Assembly (NCBI GenBank): GCA_903924185.1
Contig: CAIYAN010000215.1
Coordinates: 1-12,088 of the forward strand
Source of the DNA: an uncultured Opitutia bacterium
GTDB taxonomy: Bacteria; Verrucomicrobiota; Verrucomicrobiia; Opitutales; UBA953
DNA length: 12,088 nt
Direction of reading: 5' to 3'
The notes under the pieces were generated by a model, which saw only the letters and a program-made list of their open reading frames with translations, was not told the DNA's origin and did not search any database. Shown in pieces: positions 6,058-12,088 of this stretch (its first letter is position 1; each line of letters begins with the position of its first letter). A program made the position numbers and the translations under genes.

Positions 6058-7605
6058 TTACGCCAGTTTGATTAACTCAGCCGTCGCGGGGATATCAGAG
6101 ATAATCTGATCCGGGTCAGGGCCGACGCCAATATAGCGCAGGTTGGGCAGGGAACGGAGCGAGCCACCGCGGGCGGCGAGACGCACGATTTCGGCCATCG
6201 TGAAGGCCACGTAACGGCGGGCCGCCGGGGGCAGCTGCGCGAAGGAACGGATCGAAGAGATATCGGACGTCCAGCCTGGCAGGGTGGCGTAGATGGGCTT
6301 GAGGGCACGACGGACGGCGTCGTTGCGCGGTACGCCCATGACCGTCTGGCCGGCCGCGTCGCGGTAACCCGTGCAGAGCAGTAAGTCGCCGCCCTGCCAA
6401 GTGCCATGCGGCGAGAGCGCATCGAGTTTGTTTAGGACCAAATCATCGTAGCCACCGTAGCGAAGGGCATCGGCTTTCTCGACGAGGTCGGACCAACCGA
6501 CCATGCGTTGGCGGCCAGTGCTCGTGCCGAATTCTAATTTCGCGAGCGCCTGTTGGAGCGGGTGTGCATCCTCCATCTTCGTCAGGAAGACGTGCGTACC
6601 GACCTTCGTGTCGTAGGCCTTACAGCAACCGACCGTGTGAATCGCTTGGACGGGAATCCCGGCGGACTGGAAGAACTCGGGCGTGTAGGTATGGGAAGCC
6701 GTGACGTTCGGGGCGAAGCCGGCGCGCTTATCGAGCCAGTAGGCTTGGCCGAATTCACCAATGATACGGCGGTCGGCAGCGAGGTCGCCGAGAATGCGGT
6801 CGCGCACGTCGCCGATGGCGTGGGCTAACTGCTGGCCGGCGGACCAATAGGCGGACAGGACGGCGGCGTGGTCAAAGGTGAACGGTTCCTTGCCTGCAAA
6901 GCGCGTGAAGTCGAATTCGGAAGGGGCGAAGACGCCGGACTCGATGGCACCCTTGTTAGCGCGTAGTTCGGCTTCGGTGAGTTTGGCGAAGAGCCCCGCC
7001 CACTTTTCGGGAGATAACTTGCAGACCTCGCGGACCGTATCGCCGGCGCGATGAAGGCGGGCGGAGAGACGCTCGGCGTAGGCGGCCTGAGCACCGAGGA
7101 ACTCAGAGTAATAAATCTGCATCTGGCCAACTTCGTCAGCGTAAGCGGGCGTGATGCCACGACCCGTGGAGCCGCGGGGCTCTTGGCCGAGCGTATGGAT
7201 GCGGTAGTCTTCCCAGGCGAGGTCGAGGATGCGGTGGGCGACGTCGCTGACCATGCAGCGCTCATCGATGAGTAGACGGTTGAGGACGGGGATGCCGATT
7301 TTCTCGAGGGGCAAGGCTTCCCATAACGCTTTGCGCGGGTCAGCGACCACCCCAGCGCCGAGGGCGAGGCAAGCCACGTCGTGTTCAGCCACGCCGCCGG
7401 GCAGGAGATTGAGCTTCAGTCCGGCAACTGTGTGGCCGGAGTTGGCGCCGCCGTTGACCTTGAGCACTGTCCCGACCACGTCTCGACGGCCCGTGAGTAA
7501 CTGTAGCTCGCGGACAATCTCTGGGATGAGGCGGCCCTTGCCCTCGTCTCCCATGCTGATGCCAACGTCGGCGATGAGGTGGCTTTGGAACGGAGTGAGG
7601 GCCAT
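6058..7605 (-). CDS. purA: Divergent adenylosuccinate synthetase
   Basis: Seen: 515 aa. PurA motifs appear in order: GDEGKGR with D20 (catalytic base), NGGANSGHT with N55 and H58 (catalytic acid), GSTGRGITPAY (145-155), the EFGQ segment with Q287, KAYDTKVG (329-336), EFGTSTGRQR (358-367), NKLD (392-395, base recognition) and VGPDPDQ near the end. Known: PurA joins IMP and aspartate using GTP, the first committed step to AMP. Odd: typical PurA is about 430 aa; the stretch between GRGI and EFGQ is some 50 residues longer. The usual QWGDEGKGK is SMGDEGKGR, EGAQG is EFGQA, and the Arg after GPAYEDKVAR (E. coli R143, which contacts IMP across the dimer) is Gln161. The core catalytic residues remain, so it is probably active, either as the organism's only PurA or as a diverged paralogue; I cannot tell which. 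It lies between the TPR gene (66 bases upstream) and the 113-aa gene (24 bases downstream). Confidence 0.9.
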   Translation of the reverse strand: MALTPFQSHLIADVGISMGDEGKGRLIPEIVRELQLLTGRRDVVGTVLKVNGGANSGHTVAGLKLNLLPGGVAEHDVACLALGAGVVADPRKALWEALPLEKIGIPVLNRLLIDERCMVSDVAHRILDLAWEDYRIHTLGQEPRGSTGRGITPAYADEVGQMQIYYSEFLGAQAAYAERLSARLHRAGDTVREVCKLSPEKWAGLFAKLTEAELRANKGAIESGVFAPSEFDFTRFAGKEPFTFDHAAVLSAYWSAGQQLAHAIGDVRDRILGDLAADRRIIGEFGQAYWLDKRAGFAPNVTASHTYTPEFFQSAGIPVQAIHTVGCCKAYDTKVGTHVFLTKMEDAHPLQQALAKLEFGTSTGRQRMVGWSDLVEKADALRYGGYDDLVLNKLDALSPHGTWQGGDLLLCTGYRDAAGQTVMGVPRNDAVRRALKPIYATLPGWTSDISSIRSFAQLPPAARRYVAFTMAEIVRLAARGGSLRSLPNLRYIGVGPDPDQIISDIPATAELIKLA

Positions 7606-7616
7606 GGACAGAAGGG

Positions 7617-7646
7617 AGTAAAGCGGGCGGGGTGGGCCGACCGCAA
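7617..7646 (-). promoter_or_regulatory. Possible promoter before purA with a very short leader
   Basis: On the minus strand: TTGCGG (7646-7641), 18-base spacer, TTTACT (7622-7617, 4 of 6 matches), then 11 bases to the ATG at 7605. The implied untranslated leader is about 5 bases, too short for a ribosome-binding site, and none is seen. Weaker than the other promoters listed, and purA may instead be read through from the TPR gene. Confidence 0.28.
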
Positions 7647-7671
7647 GGCGGAAGGAACGGCTCGGGGCGAC

Positions 7672-9075
7672 TTAGGCCGTGGGGTTCTTCTGGCTCTCGT
7701 AGAAGTCATTGATCTTCTTCGAGACGTCGCGGTAGCCAGAATCGGCCATATAGATGGCCTTGTATTCCTCGATGGCTTCCTTGGTGCGGCCCATTTTCTC
7801 GTAGGCACCGCCCAATTCGTAGATGATGTCCTTCTTAAGGTCGTTCATCACTGGGACTTCGGACTTCGCGAGGAGCAGCTGGTCGACACCGAGGTCGAAC
7901 TTACCGCTGGCGACGAAGCACTTACCGATCGAAAGGATGGAGCTCTGGCGGAACTTCGGGTTGCGCTGGGCATACTGCAGCTGCTGGATTGCTTCGTCGA
8001 GGCGACCAGCACCGAAGAGCAAGGAGCCGTACTCGAAACGGAAGGAGTAGTCGTTCGGGTAGCGCTCGACCAGGCTCGCCGTCGTCTGCATGCGGTATTC
8101 GGTGAGTTCCTTATCATTGGCGATGAGGGCGGCGGCCGAGGCGGCATCTCCCGGCGTGGCGGCGAGGTGATCGCGGTGGCCTTTGGAGACCTTCTCGTAG
8201 CGCTGGGTGATGAGGTCGATTTCCTGGCGCTCAAGTGATGAGTCGGCCTTACCGAGGGTCGTCAGGCGTCCGCGCTGGAGCCAAGCAATAGCGCTGTCGA
8301 GGTCGCCGGCGGAGACGAACTGGCGGACGATGTCGCGGTAGAGGTCGAGGCTGTCCGGCTGGGCCTGAATCTTTTCGGCCAAGGCGGCGGCCTGTTCGAG
8401 GGCGGTGGTCGAGTCGGTGACCTTGCGGGAAGACTGTTCGAGGCGAAGCGCTTCGTCCTTGTCCTTCAGCTTGGACTGGAAGTCACCCTTATCTTCCCAG
8501 TTACCCTTCTTCATCGTCTTGCTGACGGAGGCCTTTCGGATGCACTCTCCGAGGTCGCCGTTACCAGGGAAAAGTTTAAGACCGGCATCAGCCGCCGCGA
8601 GGGCGAGGTCGTACTCACTAGCGGTAATCCAGGTGTTGGAAAGGTCGACGTAGTGCTGGACCTGCTTGGGTTCGATTTGGGTGAGCTCTTCGAAGGCGAA
8701 AGCTGCGAGTTCGGGGAACTCCAGTTTAAGGGCAGCGGCGGCGATGGTCTTATTCGCGTTCACATCGGCGGGGCTTTTGGCGAGTTTAGCTTCGGCGTCG
8801 GCAATGGCAGCGACGGGGTCCTTTTCGGCGGACTTGGCGATGCTGCCGGAGGTGAGGGCGTTGGTGATGCCGTCAAAGAGACCCTTCCTTGTTCCCAAGA
8901 CTACCTTCTGCGCCTTGCGGAGCGTGCGGCGGACTTCGATGCAACCCAGGTTGCGGCTGAGGATGCCCGAAAGGATTTCGATGGCATACTGTGGGTTGGT
9001 CTTCAGTTGCTGCTCGGCCGCGGAGATCTGCTTCTGCAGGCGGGGATCGAGGTCAGTAAGGGCGACTTTTTTCAT
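7672..9075 (-). CDS. Tetratricopeptide-repeat protein
   Basis: Seen: 467 aa, without signal peptide or membrane helices, built of helix pairs. Clear TPR-like units include YVDLSNTWITASEYDLALAAADAGLKLFP (about 142-170), a DSLDLYRDIVRQFVSAGDLDSAIAWLQRG unit (about 241-269), FEYGSLLFGAGRLDEAIQQLQYAQR, and a well-formed last unit DIIYELGGAYEKMGRTKEAIEEYKAIY near the C-terminus. A long charged helix region at about 195-235 may be coiled coil. Known: TPRs are protein-protein interaction scaffolds; no enzymatic domain is present. The cell role is unknown; I infer a cytoplasmic adaptor. The ATG at 9075 begins MKKVALTDLDPRL and no alternative fits better. It lies 49 bases after the SET gene, and a 7-bp inverted repeat straddles that junction; a TTGACC on the same strand inside the repeat could serve as a -35, but no good -10 accompanies it. 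purA follows after 66 bases. Confidence 0.9.
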   Translation of the reverse strand: MKKVALTDLDPRLQKQISAAEQQLKTNPQYAIEILSGILSRNLGCIEVRRTLRKAQKVVLGTRKGLFDGITNALTSGSIAKSAEKDPVAAIADAEAKLAKSPADVNANKTIAAAALKLEFPELAAFAFEELTQIEPKQVQHYVDLSNTWITASEYDLALAAADAGLKLFPGNGDLGECIRKASVSKTMKKGNWEDKGDFQSKLKDKDEALRLEQSSRKVTDSTTALEQAAALAEKIQAQPDSLDLYRDIVRQFVSAGDLDSAIAWLQRGRLTTLGKADSSLERQEIDLITQRYEKVSKGHRDHLAATPGDAASAAALIANDKELTEYRMQTTASLVERYPNDYSFRFEYGSLLFGAGRLDEAIQQLQYAQRNPKFRQSSILSIGKCFVASGKFDLGVDQLLLAKSEVPVMNDLKKDIIYELGGAYEKMGRTKEAIEEYKAIYMADSGYRDVSKKINDFYESQKNPTA

Positions 9076-9101
9076 GGATGGTGTAAGATGGACCTGCGAA
9101 A

Positions 9102-9129
9102 ATTGACCTTCCCGACGGCGTGGGTCAAT
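9102..9129 (-). repeat. Inverted repeat at the SET/TPR gene junction, possible weak terminator or operator
   Basis: Seven-base arms ATTGACC (9102-9108) and GGTCAAT (9123-9129) are perfect inverted repeats around a 14-base spacer. The dyad covers the stop codon of the SET gene. Read on the minus strand it is followed by TTTTC, so it could act as a weak intrinsic terminator between the panB-gpsA-SET operon and the TPR gene; the short AT-containing stem makes an operator equally possible. Confidence 0.35.
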
Positions 9130-9589
9130 CCCTTCGGCGGGAAAAACGCAGGTGGCGGCGGAGGGCAGGGCGCAACGGTGCGGCGATGATTCTCCCGATA
9201 CAGTCCATCGCCCCGCATTTACAAGGGTGAAAGAGGCTTTCGGCTAGCGAAAAACCATAGTCAAAGGTGATTTCTTCGTTGGCGATGATGGGGCGGAAGG
9301 CGACTAGCCAAGGGTGTCCCACCGCCGCATCGAGAATCAGCTCAGAATTGGGCAAGCAGGAGTGGTTGGCGTGGCGGGCAGGGTTAGCGGGTGTTGAGCC
9401 GTCGAGCCAGAGCCCCGGCCTTATTTCCAATAAATAGGTAGGCTCTCCTGGGGTGCAGACGTCGGGAGGGGTGTTTAGCAGGACCCCGTTGTAGGCGGTA
9501 ATGCGTTCGCCTGCGGCGAAGGCGCGCGTGGCAAAAAGCCCCAGCCCGCTAATAGGCGAAGGTTTGGACTCCGTCCCGGTTGCACTCAT
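9125..9589 (-). CDS. SET-domain protein lysine methyltransferase
   Basis: Seen: 154 aa with a nearly minimal SET domain: SGLGLFATRAFAAGERI (14-30, the first conserved block that helps bind S-adenosylmethionine), ARHANHSCLPN (71-81, the RxxNHSCxPN block with N75-H76), NEEITFDYGF (104-113, catalytic-Tyr block with Y111), and a post-SET zinc motif CKCGAMDCIG (C123, C125, C130). The C-terminus is a short Arg-rich tail, possibly contacting nucleic acid or an acidic partner. Known: SET enzymes transfer methyl groups from SAM to protein lysines; in bacteria the targets include ribosomal and histone-like proteins, but none can be assigned here. The pre-SET region of eukaryotic histone enzymes is absent. 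Its ATG overlaps the gpsA stop as ATGA, so it is translated from the same message, and a GGAGG lies one base before the ATG, unusually close. Pairing with panB and gpsA suggests co-expression, not shared chemistry. Confidence 0.9.
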   Translation of the reverse strand: MSATGTESKPSPISGLGLFATRAFAAGERITAYNGVLLNTPPDVCTPGEPTYLLEIRPGLWLDGSTPANPARHANHSCLPNSELILDAAVGHPWLVAFRPIIANEEITFDYGFSLAESLFHPCKCGAMDCIGRIIAAPLRPALRRHLRFSRRRD

Positions 9590-10587
9590 GCCTCCGGCTT
9601 AAGGTCGCGCGTCATCAGAGCCGTGACACCTGCCCGGGCATCGAGGCCTTCGAATAGGATACGGTGCAGGCAAAAGAGGATGGGCGCGTTGAGCTGGCTC
9701 GCCTTGGCCATGCGGGTCAAGGTGTCGGTTGCGCGATAGCCCTCCACGGAGTCGCGACGAGTCGCGAGAGCGGTGATGGCACCTACGGCGTCTTTGGCTA
9801 CCTGTTCGCCAAAGGAGCGGTTGCGGCTCCAGCCGCCGTGAGCGGTGGCCATGAGGTCGCCGACGCCGCCGAGGCCGAGGAAGGTTTCGGGACGGCCGCC
9901 CACGGCGACGCCAACGCGCATCATTTCTTGCAAGGCGCGGGTGAGGAAAGCGGCCTTGGCATTAGAGCCGAGCCCAAGCCCATCGCAGAGGCCAGCGCCC
10001 ACCGCATACACGTTCTTTAAAGTGCCACCGATTTCGACGCCTGGGAGGTCGGAGGAAGTGTAGGCACGGAGTGTTGGACCGCTCAGGGCGGCTTGGACTT
10101 CGCGCAGCGTATCGTCGTCTTGATGGGCGGCGAGGACCATGGCGGTAGGCATACCGCGGGCGACCTCGTCGGCGTTACTCGGTCCGCTTAAGGTCGCGAC
10201 GGGAATAGTGCCCGCGCCGAGTGCCATCACTTCGGTCGGGCGGCGCAGGGTGTTTTGGTCGAGGCCCTTGCAGAGCGAGACGACCATGCGGGCCGAGGAA
10301 GCACGTAGGGCCGGTCCGATTTGCGCCACGAGTTCGGAGAGGCCTTTGGACGGGCAAGCGAGGAAGACCACGTCGGCGTCCATGAGCGCAGGAACGGCTT
10401 CGAGGCCAATCTGGAGCGACGGCGAAAGTTTATGACCTTTCAGGTAGTCGGTGTTCTCGCGTTCAGCGGTGAGCTTGAGGGCCTGCTCTAAGCGACGCGG
10501 CACTAGGGTCACGGTGTGCCCTTGGCGGTCGAGGTGAATGGCCATCGCTGTTCCCCAGGCGCCGGCACCGAAGATGACGCAGTTCAT
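9586..10587 (-). CDS. gpsA: Glycerol-3-phosphate dehydrogenase [NAD(P)+]
   Basis: Seen: 333 aa, normal length. The Rossmann motif GAGAWGTA (7-14) opens the NAD(P) domain; CKGLD (106-110), TLSGPSNADEVARGMPTA (132-149), GVEIGGTLKNVYAVGAG (183-199, catalytic K191), GLGSNAKAAFLTRAL (205-219), GGVGDLMATAHGGWSRNRSFG (240-260, with D244 and R255-N256) and VEGYRATD (281-288) complete the family set. Known: it reduces dihydroxyacetone phosphate to sn-glycerol 3-phosphate in the cytosol, supplying the backbone of membrane phospholipids. All key residues are present. The start is well defined: ATG at 10587, preceded by AAAGGAGG six bases upstream, inside the 3' end of panB, and overlapping the panB stop as ATGA. 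The SET gene overlaps its own stop in the same way, so panB, gpsA and SET form one translationally coupled unit. Confidence 0.97.
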   Translation of the reverse strand: MNCVIFGAGAWGTAMAIHLDRQGHTVTLVPRRLEQALKLTAERENTDYLKGHKLSPSLQIGLEAVPALMDADVVFLACPSKGLSELVAQIGPALRASSARMVVSLCKGLDQNTLRRPTEVMALGAGTIPVATLSGPSNADEVARGMPTAMVLAAHQDDDTLREVQAALSGPTLRAYTSSDLPGVEIGGTLKNVYAVGAGLCDGLGLGSNAKAAFLTRALQEMMRVGVAVGGRPETFLGLGGVGDLMATAHGGWSRNRSFGEQVAKDAVGAITALATRRDSVEGYRATDTLTRMAKASQLNAPILFCLHRILFEGLDARAGVTALMTRDLKPEA

Positions 10588-11351
10588 TGCGGGCCTCCTT
10601 TGCGCACCTGCCGGGCCCAGCGTTGGACTGCGGCGACTGCGTCTCGATGGAGGTGAGCTTGCGGTTTCACGAAGGGCGGTGGTTCGGGGGTGAGCCCGAG
10701 CAGGTCATGAATGACGAGGATCTGGCCATCGCAACCCGTGCCCGAGCCAATACCTATAGTCGGTACGTCGACCGCCGCGGTGATTTTTGGCATGAAGGAA
10801 GTATCCACGCATTCTACGACGATGGAGAATGCCCCCGCGTCGGCGACGGCTTGGGCGTCGGCGAAGAGGCGGACTTGGTCGGCGGGTGTCAGGCCACGGC
10901 GGCGATAGCCAGTGGCGTGGACCCGCTGGGGCATGAGCCCGACATGACCCATCACTGGGATGCCGGCGTCCACGAGTTTTTCGATGTGTTTGGCGAGCGA
11001 AGCGCCTCCTTCAATCTTGACGCCTTGGGCGCCCCCTTGCTGCAGGAGCGCACGGCAAGCCTTGAGTAGGTTCGGGAAACTGTCGTGGGCTAGTCCAAAG
11101 GGCAGGTCAGCGATGACGAGCGCAGTGGGTTTGGCCCGGACGACCGCGGCCGTGTGGTGCACCATCATCTCGAGCGTCACGCCCACGGTGTCGGCCATGC
11201 CGAGGACCGTGTTGCCAACGGAGTCACCGACCAGAATGAGGTCGGCGCCGCCTTGGTCAGCGATTCGGGCTGTGACGGCATCGTAGGCCGTGAGGCAGAC
11301 GATGGGGCGGGTGCCTTTGAGGGCACGAATGGACCGGGTGGTGGCCTTCAC
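10584..11351 (-). CDS. panB: 3-methyl-2-oxobutanoate hydroxymethyltransferase (ketopantoate hydroxymethyltransferase)
   Basis: Seen: a PanB TIM barrel of usual size (255 aa from the GTG at 11351). Motifs, in numbering from the alternative TTG: LTAYDA, LILVGDSVGN (metal ligand D45), VIADLPFG (metal ligand D84), GAQGVKIEGG (E116), PVMGHVGLMPQ, VVECV (catalytic E182) and PTIGIGSGTGCDGQILVIHDLLGL. Known: PanB transfers a hydroxymethyl group from 5,10-methylene-tetrahydrofolate to 2-oxoisovalerate, the first step to pantothenate and coenzyme A, in the cytosol. Start choice: GTG at 11351 gives KATTRSIRALKG, aligning with the MKPTT start of E. coli PanB, and a promoter lies seven bases upstream. A TTG at 11357 (MGVKATT) with GGGGG seven bases before it is the alternative. 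No panC or panD is in the window. panB leads the operon with gpsA and the SET gene, overlapping gpsA by four bases. Confidence 0.95.
   Translation of the reverse strand: MKATTRSIRALKGTRPIVCLTAYDAVTARIADQGGADLILVGDSVGNTVLGMADTVGVTLEMMVHHTAAVVRAKPTALVIADLPFGLAHDSFPNLLKACRALLQQGGAQGVKIEGGASLAKHIEKLVDAGIPVMGHVGLMPQRVHATGYRRRGLTPADQVRLFADAQAVADAGAFSIVVECVDTSFMPKITAAVDVPTIGIGSGTGCDGQILVIHDLLGLTPEPPPFVKPQAHLHRDAVAAVQRWARQVRKGGPQ
10594..10601 (-). promoter_or_regulatory. Consensus Shine-Dalgarno for gpsA
   Basis: AAAGGAGG on the minus strand with a six-base gap (CCCGCA) to the gpsA ATG. It shows that the organism does use the anti-Shine-Dalgarno interaction for an operon-internal gene, in contrast to the first genes of several units here, which have none. 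It fixes the gpsA start. Confidence 0.85.
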
Positions 11352-11358
11352 GCCCAAG

Positions 11359-11387
11359 GGACTACCCCCTGACCGCCCGCTTGTAAA
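11359..11387 (-). promoter_or_regulatory. panB promoter, overlapping the divergent promoter
   Basis: On the minus strand: TTTACA (11387-11382, 5 of 6 to TTGACA), 17-base spacer, TAGTCC (11364-11359), then seven bases to GTG at 11351. The -10 match is weak, but the spacing is ideal and supports the GTG start. Its -35 shares five bases with the -35 of the plus-strand promoter. Confidence 0.42.
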
Positions 11388-11409
11388 GCGTGGGCGAAGG
11401 GTGTATGGT
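11381..11409 (+). promoter_or_regulatory. Promoter with leaderless geometry for the 87-aa membrane protein
   Basis: TTGTAA (11381-11386), 17-base spacer, TATGGT (11404-11409), then seven bases to the ATG at 11417. CTTGTAAAG is nearly palindromic, so one short patch supplies the -35 for both this gene and panB. Confidence 0.5.
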
Positions 11410-11416
11410 GCAAAAG

Positions 11417-11680
11417 ATGTTCGGGCGTATCATCAGATTCTTCAAACGCGTGGATTACCGTGAAGGCGGTTATCAGCACCCTGATTTACCTGGGTCGGTG
11501 GGGGCGCCGTGGCATCTCCGTTTGCGTCTGATGCTCACCCAGCGGGGCGGTCCGGACGTGAATCAACAGACGCCGGACTTTTGGGTGCGCCATCGCCGGT
11601 GGTTGACGGTGGTCTTGGCTCTGCTCCTCGCTTGGCTCGTCGTGGTGAGCGCGCTTGCCTGGAATTTCTTCGAAGGCTAA
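11417..11680 (+). CDS. Small single-pass membrane protein, unknown function
   Basis: Seen: 87 aa from ATG 11417. The first 12 residues (MFGRIIRFFKRV) form a basic amphipathic segment; 13-55 is polar with several Pro and Gly; residues 63-84 are a strong membrane helix preceded by VRHRRW, so by the positive-inside rule the N-terminus is cytoplasmic and only a few residues are outside. No family recognised. ATG 11405 (MVQKMFG...) and GTG 11390 are alternative starts in the same frame; both overlap or precede the predicted -10, which favours 11417, though 11405 has a weak GAAGGG three bases upstream. Its stop TAA interlocks with that of the convergent 109-aa gene (CTAA). It is divergent from panB with overlapping promoters, but a functional tie is not implied. 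Confidence 0.68.
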   Translation: MFGRIIRFFKRVDYREGGYQHPDLPGSVGAPWHLRLRLMLTQRGGPDVNQQTPDFWVRHRRWLTVVLALLLAWLVVVSALAWNFFEG

Positions 11681-12006
11681 GCCGATCGCGGTAACTTAAA
11701 CTTCAGTGGCAGCAGACGGAGGTCTTCCTTGAGCGTGACCGTCGACTGGGTGCGTTGGCACCAGTGAAGCAGCACGGCGTGTAACCAAGGTAGTGAGCAG
11801 CTCGCTTCGCGAAAACGGAGCGTGAAAGTCGTCCCATCACTGGACCAGTTCAGTCCAGTGACACGGAAGGATACGGGCTCCGCTTGGCCTTGGAGTGTCA
11901 GCGTCGCCGAGACATCTGCGCCCGCAAGTTCGAGCAGGGTGATTTCACCGACGTCGGCGAAGCGCTGCGACACGAACTTGGCAATCTCCGCTTCGAGCGC
12001 GTTCAC
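11677..12006 (-). CDS. 109-aa hypothetical protein
   Basis: Seen: 109 aa from a GTG at 12006. No signal peptide or membrane helix. An N-terminal helix (LEAEIAKFVSQRF) is followed by alternating strand-like segments (ITLLELAGADVSATLTLQG, VSFRVTGLNWSSDGTTFTLRFREA), a hydrophobic helix (WLHAVLLHWCQ) and a basic tail. Such a layout fits a small alpha/beta protein, but I recognise no family. The start is supported by the four-base GTGA overlap with the stop of the gene entering from the right, which suggests an operon with translational coupling. Its stop overlaps the plus-strand membrane protein gene by four bases. Confidence 0.72.
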   Translation of the reverse strand: MNALEAEIAKFVSQRFADVGEITLLELAGADVSATLTLQGQAEPVSFRVTGLNWSSDGTTFTLRFREASCSLPWLHAVLLHWCQRTQSTVTLKEDLRLLPLKFKLPRSA

Positions 12007-12088
12007 GCGGAGAGAGCGACGCCTTCCAGGTAAAGGCCGAGTTCCTTAGCGCGGGCAATCACCGCGGGCTTATCGATCATGATGACCC
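12003..12088 (-). CDS. C-terminal fragment of an unidentified gene entering from the right
   Basis: Only 27 codons are visible, ending at TGA (12005-12003). They read VIMIDKPAVIARAKELGLYLEGVALSA, whose helical, Ala/Leu-rich end looks like the tail of a cytosolic protein. Too short to assign. The overlap of its stop with the GTG of the next gene (GTGA) and the open frame to the edge are the reasons to call it. An in-frame ATG lies near the edge, so a very short peptide is formally possible but unlikely. Confidence 0.6.
   Translation of the reverse strand, partial: VIMIDKPAVIARAKELGLYLEGVALSA

Noticed and set aside
6058..7605. PurZ-like enzyme of the aminoadenine (Z-genome) pathway
   Set aside because: The catalytic Asp typical of PurA is present in GDEGKG, and no phage genes or other Z-pathway genes are nearby; the setting is housekeeping chromosome.
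7579..8238. A 219-codon plus-strand frame over the TPR and purA genes
   Set aside because: It is antisense to two well-supported genes and spans their junction; its Val/Leu/Gly-rich composition is what reversed GC-rich codons give.
4823..9589. Deacetylase and SET genes as a bacterial chromatin-modification system
   Set aside because: They lie on opposite strands in different transcription units about 3.4 kb apart, with no histone-like gene in the window; co-location is not evidence of a joint system.
1..12088. Mobile element, CRISPR array, toxin-antitoxin or defence island
   Set aside because: No transposase, integrase, direct repeats in series, tRNA-flanked sites or known defence domains; genes are mostly housekeeping or envelope families of even base composition.

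Overview
The window looks like a chromosomal stretch from a GC-rich, Gram-negative member of the PVC superphylum, most likely a Verrucomicrobium. The pointers are an EF-hand/redoxin/cytochrome c fusion with the CPxS and MPPW motifs, an exported formylglycine-type sulfatase of the iduronate-2-sulfatase kind, a GYF_2-type domain protein, and a mix of ATG, GTG and possibly TTG starts. The phylum call is an inference from families; there is no rRNA or other marker here. Coding density is very high: no gene-free stretch exceeds 110 bases, and I see no tRNA, rRNA, insertion sequence, integrase or CRISPR array.

Left part (1-3377): a minus-strand pair encodes a Pro/Gln/Arg-rich exported protein of unknown function followed by a redoxin-cytochrome c protein that runs off the left edge. 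A secreted sulfatase is divergently transcribed from a shared 78-base intergenic region. Together they suggest a cell-envelope or periplasmic function, perhaps use of sulfated glycans plus a redox enzyme, though the link is only positional.

Middle (3484-5695): two plus-strand genes each have their own promoter: a cytoplasmic three-part protein (GYF_2-like, helical, PH-like) and a histone-deacetylase-superfamily hydrolase.

Right-middle (5692-11351): a long minus-strand run, read right to left, is panB (pantothenate/CoA), gpsA (glycerophospholipid backbone), a SET-domain methyltransferase, a TPR protein, a divergent adenylosuccinate synthetase and a 113-aa protein of unknown function. panB-gpsA-SET is a tight operon with two 4-base ATGA overlaps; the later genes are separated by 24-66 bases.

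Right end (11417-12088): a small single-pass membrane protein, then a convergent 109-aa unknown protein whose start overlaps the end of another gene entering from beyond the window.

The least expected signal is in the gene starts. Five transcription-unit-leading genes (1820 minus, 3484 plus, 4823 plus, 11351 minus, 11417 plus) carry a -10-like hexamer exactly 6-7 bases before the start codon, four of them with a -35-like hexamer 16-17 bases further up. That geometry puts the transcription start on or next to the first base of the start codon, so these mRNAs are predicted to be leaderless. The operon-internal gpsA instead has a perfect AAAGGAGG ribosome-binding site. The other notable items are the divergent PurA (about 50-residue insertion, changed IMP-contact residue), the altered charge-relay residue in the deacetylase, and two convergent gene pairs whose stop codons interlock by 4 bases.
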